From Euryarchaeota archaeon UBA13 (GTDB lineage: Archaea; Thermoplasmatota; Poseidoniia; Poseidoniales; Poseidoniaceae), in the NCBI GenBank assembly GCA_002495945.1, contig DAHU01000025.1, forward strand, positions 1 to 6,322: 6,322 nucleotides of DNA, read 5' to 3'. A program made the position numbers and the translations under genes. Shown in pieces: positions 4,848 through 6,322 of the stretch. A model generated the notes under the pieces. The model was not told where the DNA came from, ran no database searches, and saw only the letters and a list, made by a program, of their open reading frames with translations. Position 1 is the stretch's first letter; every line of letters starts with the position of its first letter.

Positions 4848-5789
4848 GTGAAAGATGGGTGTTCACAGCAAGGCGTTAAGCCAATCGTTGTAGCTGGCAT
4901 GCCAATGTACAATGAAGAAGAGACCATTGGTACCGTTGTTACCATGGCTCTCAAGTATGTCGACGCAGTTATTTGCATAGATGACGGTTCGTCTGACTCG
5001 AGCGCAAGGATTGCGGAAGCCTGTGGCGCAATTGTTGTCCGACACAGAATAAACCGAGGTTATGGTGGGGCTTTGAAATCTCTTTTTATCAAAGCACGAG
5101 AGTTAAATGCTGATGCACTCGTAGTTTTGGACAGTGATGGGCAACATGAGGCAAGTGATATTCCCCGACTACTCACGCCAATTTTAGACGGTGAACATGA
5201 TTTCGTTATCGGTTCAAGATTTATTGACGGCGGCGGCGGCACAGACATGCCTGCTTATCGAAGATTGGGTATCAAAGTAATTACTGCTGCCAGCAACCTC
5301 TCCAGAGACATTTCAATAAAAGATACACAATCAGGCTTTAGGGCATTTTCAAAGCGGGCTATAGATCTATTGAGATTCGATTGCGAAGGTATGGAATTAT
5401 CGCTGGAAATGTTAGAAGATGCCCATGAAAAGCAATTGAATATTACCGAAGTTCCGACAGTAGTTAGGTACGACGTACCTAAAGGATCAAACTTTACTGC
5501 GGTGTCTCATGGTTTCACTGTTTTATCGTGGGCGTTGATTTCACTCTCTCATAAGAAACCAATATTGGTTCTTGGGCTCCCCGGGTTAGGATTATTTGCT
5601 ACAGGCGCTGCCATGGGCCTTAATTTGGCACAAAATGTAACTGGACAAATTGACAGTTATCTTGGACCAGGCCTATCTGCGGTGTGGATTGGAGTCCTAG
5701 GTCTTTCATTGATGGCAACTGGACTTGTTTTACAATCTGCAAGAGGCTTCTTGAGGCACTTGATAATACGAGAATTCGGATTAGACTAA
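4848..5789 (+). CDS. Family 2 glycosyltransferase, dolichyl-phosphate sugar synthase type, with two C-terminal membrane helices
   Basis: The 313-aa product opens with a GT-A catalytic domain: MPMYNEEETIGTVV at 18-31, CIDDGSSDSS at 43-52 (nucleotide binding), NRGYGGALKSLF at 69-80, and VLDSDGQHEASD at 93-104 with the metal-binding DxD-like residues D95 and D97. VIGSRFIDGGG (120-130) and DTQSGFRAFSKRA (159-171) are the acceptor-side segments of DPM1-like and related polyprenyl-phosphate glycosyltransferases. Membrane helices follow at about 238-258 and 276-298, with a basic cytoplasmic tail. It likely transfers a sugar from a nucleotide donor to a lipid-phosphate carrier at the inner face of the membrane, feeding surface or protein glycosylation. 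The GTG at 4848 is chosen because it lies about 25 nt after TATATA and YNEE falls at the usual distance; the first in-frame ATG (residue 18) would cut into the first strand. Family is secure; sugar and carrier are unknown. Confidence 0.9.
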   Translation: MKDGCSQQGVKPIVVAGMPMYNEEETIGTVVTMALKYVDAVICIDDGSSDSSARIAEACGAIVVRHRINRGYGGALKSLFIKARELNADALVVLDSDGQHEASDIPRLLTPILDGEHDFVIGSRFIDGGGGTDMPAYRRLGIKVITAASNLSRDISIKDTQSGFRAFSKRAIDLLRFDCEGMELSLEMLEDAHEKQLNITEVPTVVRYDVPKGSNFTAVSHGFTVLSWALISLSHKKPILVLGLPGLGLFATGAAMGLNLAQNVTGQIDSYLGPGLSAVWIGVLGLSLMATGLVLQSARGFLRHLIIREFGLD

Positions 5790-5813
5790 GTGTTGACAAA
5801 ACCTTGTGAAATT

Positions 5814-5840
5814 AATCCTGTGATAGGATTGTTCAAATCC
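5814..5840. promoter_or_regulatory. Three alternating half-sites in the leader of the RND-family gene
   Basis: AATCCT (5814-5819), AGGATT (5825-5830) and AATCC (5836-5840) begin exactly 11 nt apart and alternate in orientation. The middle copy is a perfect inverted repeat of the first (6 bp, 5-nt loop) and of the third (5 bp, 5-nt loop). This could be an operator array for a dimeric regulator, a pair of mutually exclusive hairpins, or the 3' end of the glycosyltransferase transcript; no T-run follows. Confidence 0.4.
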
Positions 5841-5860
5841 CTCTCGTAGATGCATTAACC

Positions 5861-6322
5861 ATGAGCGAAGAGTCTGTCCAGCAAGATGGACCGCTCACTG
5901 TTGCTAAACAGAAATATCAACAGGTCAAAGAGTCTGCATCAAAAAAAACCATGCAATCCCTCGACAATATGTATAGTAACGTATTGAGTTCACCCGCGAG
6001 TGTTGTTGTTTTACTTATCATAATTTCAGCTTTTTTCGCCCAACAAGGTATGGATTTCCAATCCCAAATTGATGATGATGTGGAAATTTTCTTACCAGAC
6101 GGTGCTCCTTCTACAGATTTACTGCTTGAAGTTAGAGAAGAATGGTCCACAGATATAACCGTAATTTACATTAGAACTGATAACGCATTCGATTTGTCTA
6201 GTGAGGCAAACATAACAGACAAAGAGATACTCGATGTCATAAGTTGGGTTGAAGGTGATGCCAACAATGTTAATGGCGATTCAATTAGTAGAGGCATTGA
6301 TTATGATAAAAACGATAACGGT
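5861..6322 (+). CDS. RND/MMPL-family membrane transporter, N-terminal part (runs off right edge)
   Basis: The frame is open for 154 codons to the window edge. A 44-residue charged cytoplasmic N-terminus (lysine- and glutamine-rich at 15-30) leads to a membrane helix at about 46-61 (ASVVVLLIIISAFFA). An extracytoplasmic segment follows: IDDDVEIFLPDGAPSTDLLLEV at 70-91, then WSTDITVIYIRTD and an acidic stretch to the edge. The pattern of one helix, then a short segment like D-x-x-F-L-P-x-x-x-P-x-x-x-x-L, then a beta strand, is the typical start of archaeal and bacterial RND-superfamily (MMPL-like) exporters. These move lipids or other hydrophobic compounds out of the membrane. The ATG at 5861 is the first start after the in-frame TAA at 5813-5815; no ribosome site is clear. 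The substrate is unknown, and the family call rests on the N-terminus alone. Confidence 0.75.
   Translation, partial: MSEESVQQDGPLTVAKQKYQQVKESASKKTMQSLDNMYSNVLSSPASVVVLLIIISAFFAQQGMDFQSQIDDDVEIFLPDGAPSTDLLLEVREEWSTDITVIYIRTDNAFDLSSEANITDKEILDVISWVEGDANNVNGDSISRGIDYDKNDNG

Noticed and set aside
4863..5248. Two minus-strand ORFs of about 60 aa
   Set aside because: Both are antisense to the catalytic domain of the glycosyltransferase and have no recognisable content.
5917..6150. Minus-strand ORF of 77 aa, serine-rich
   Set aside because: It is a shadow of the RND-family gene, which has a membrane helix and family-like motif in the plus frame.

Overview
The window looks like an AT-rich, free-living archaeal genome, most likely a marine Thermoplasmatota-type lineage such as Marine Group II/III. 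This is inferred from TATA-like boxes placed about 25 nt upstream of several starts, apparently leaderless genes (one with a GTG start), GGTG/GGAG ribosome sites where leaders exist, and archaeal-style protein families. No marker gene proves the lineage. There are ten supported coding regions, two of them cut by the window edges, and no RNA gene, mobile element or CRISPR array.

Left part (1-1577). The 5' end of an FtsJ/RlmE rRNA 2'-O-methyltransferase gene runs off the left edge on the minus strand. It is divergent from a plus-strand gene for a secreted thioredoxin-like protein (CVSC active site) tethered by a C-terminal membrane helix. A small plus-strand orphan (89 aa) follows, and its stop codon overlaps the stop of the next, convergent gene by 4 nt inside a perfect short hairpin.

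Centre (1574-4316, minus strand). Four tightly packed genes appear to form one operon, in transcription order: an NAD-dependent sugar-nucleotide epimerase, a membrane-anchored TlpA/DsbE-like thioredoxin (CPYC), a five-helix VKOR-family disulfide oxidase, and a histidine-rich membrane-anchored protein. The gaps are 4, 4 and 20 nt. The last three read as an envelope thiol-oxidation module: VKOR would pass electrons from the thioredoxin-fold partner to a membrane quinone, while the His-rich protein may bind metal or be a client. The separate CVSC thioredoxin at the left belongs to the same functional theme.

Right part (4430-6322, plus strand). An 84-aa orphan with a good ribosome site is followed by a 163-nt non-coding gap with two hairpins, a T-run and a TATA box. 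Next come a polyprenyl/dolichyl-phosphate-type family 2 glycosyltransferase with two C-terminal membrane helices, and the N-terminus of an RND/MMPL-family membrane protein that runs off the right edge. The leader of that last gene contains three alternating half-sites at exact 11-nt spacing. The epimerase and glycosyltransferase suggest a surface-glycan role alongside the envelope disulfide chemistry.
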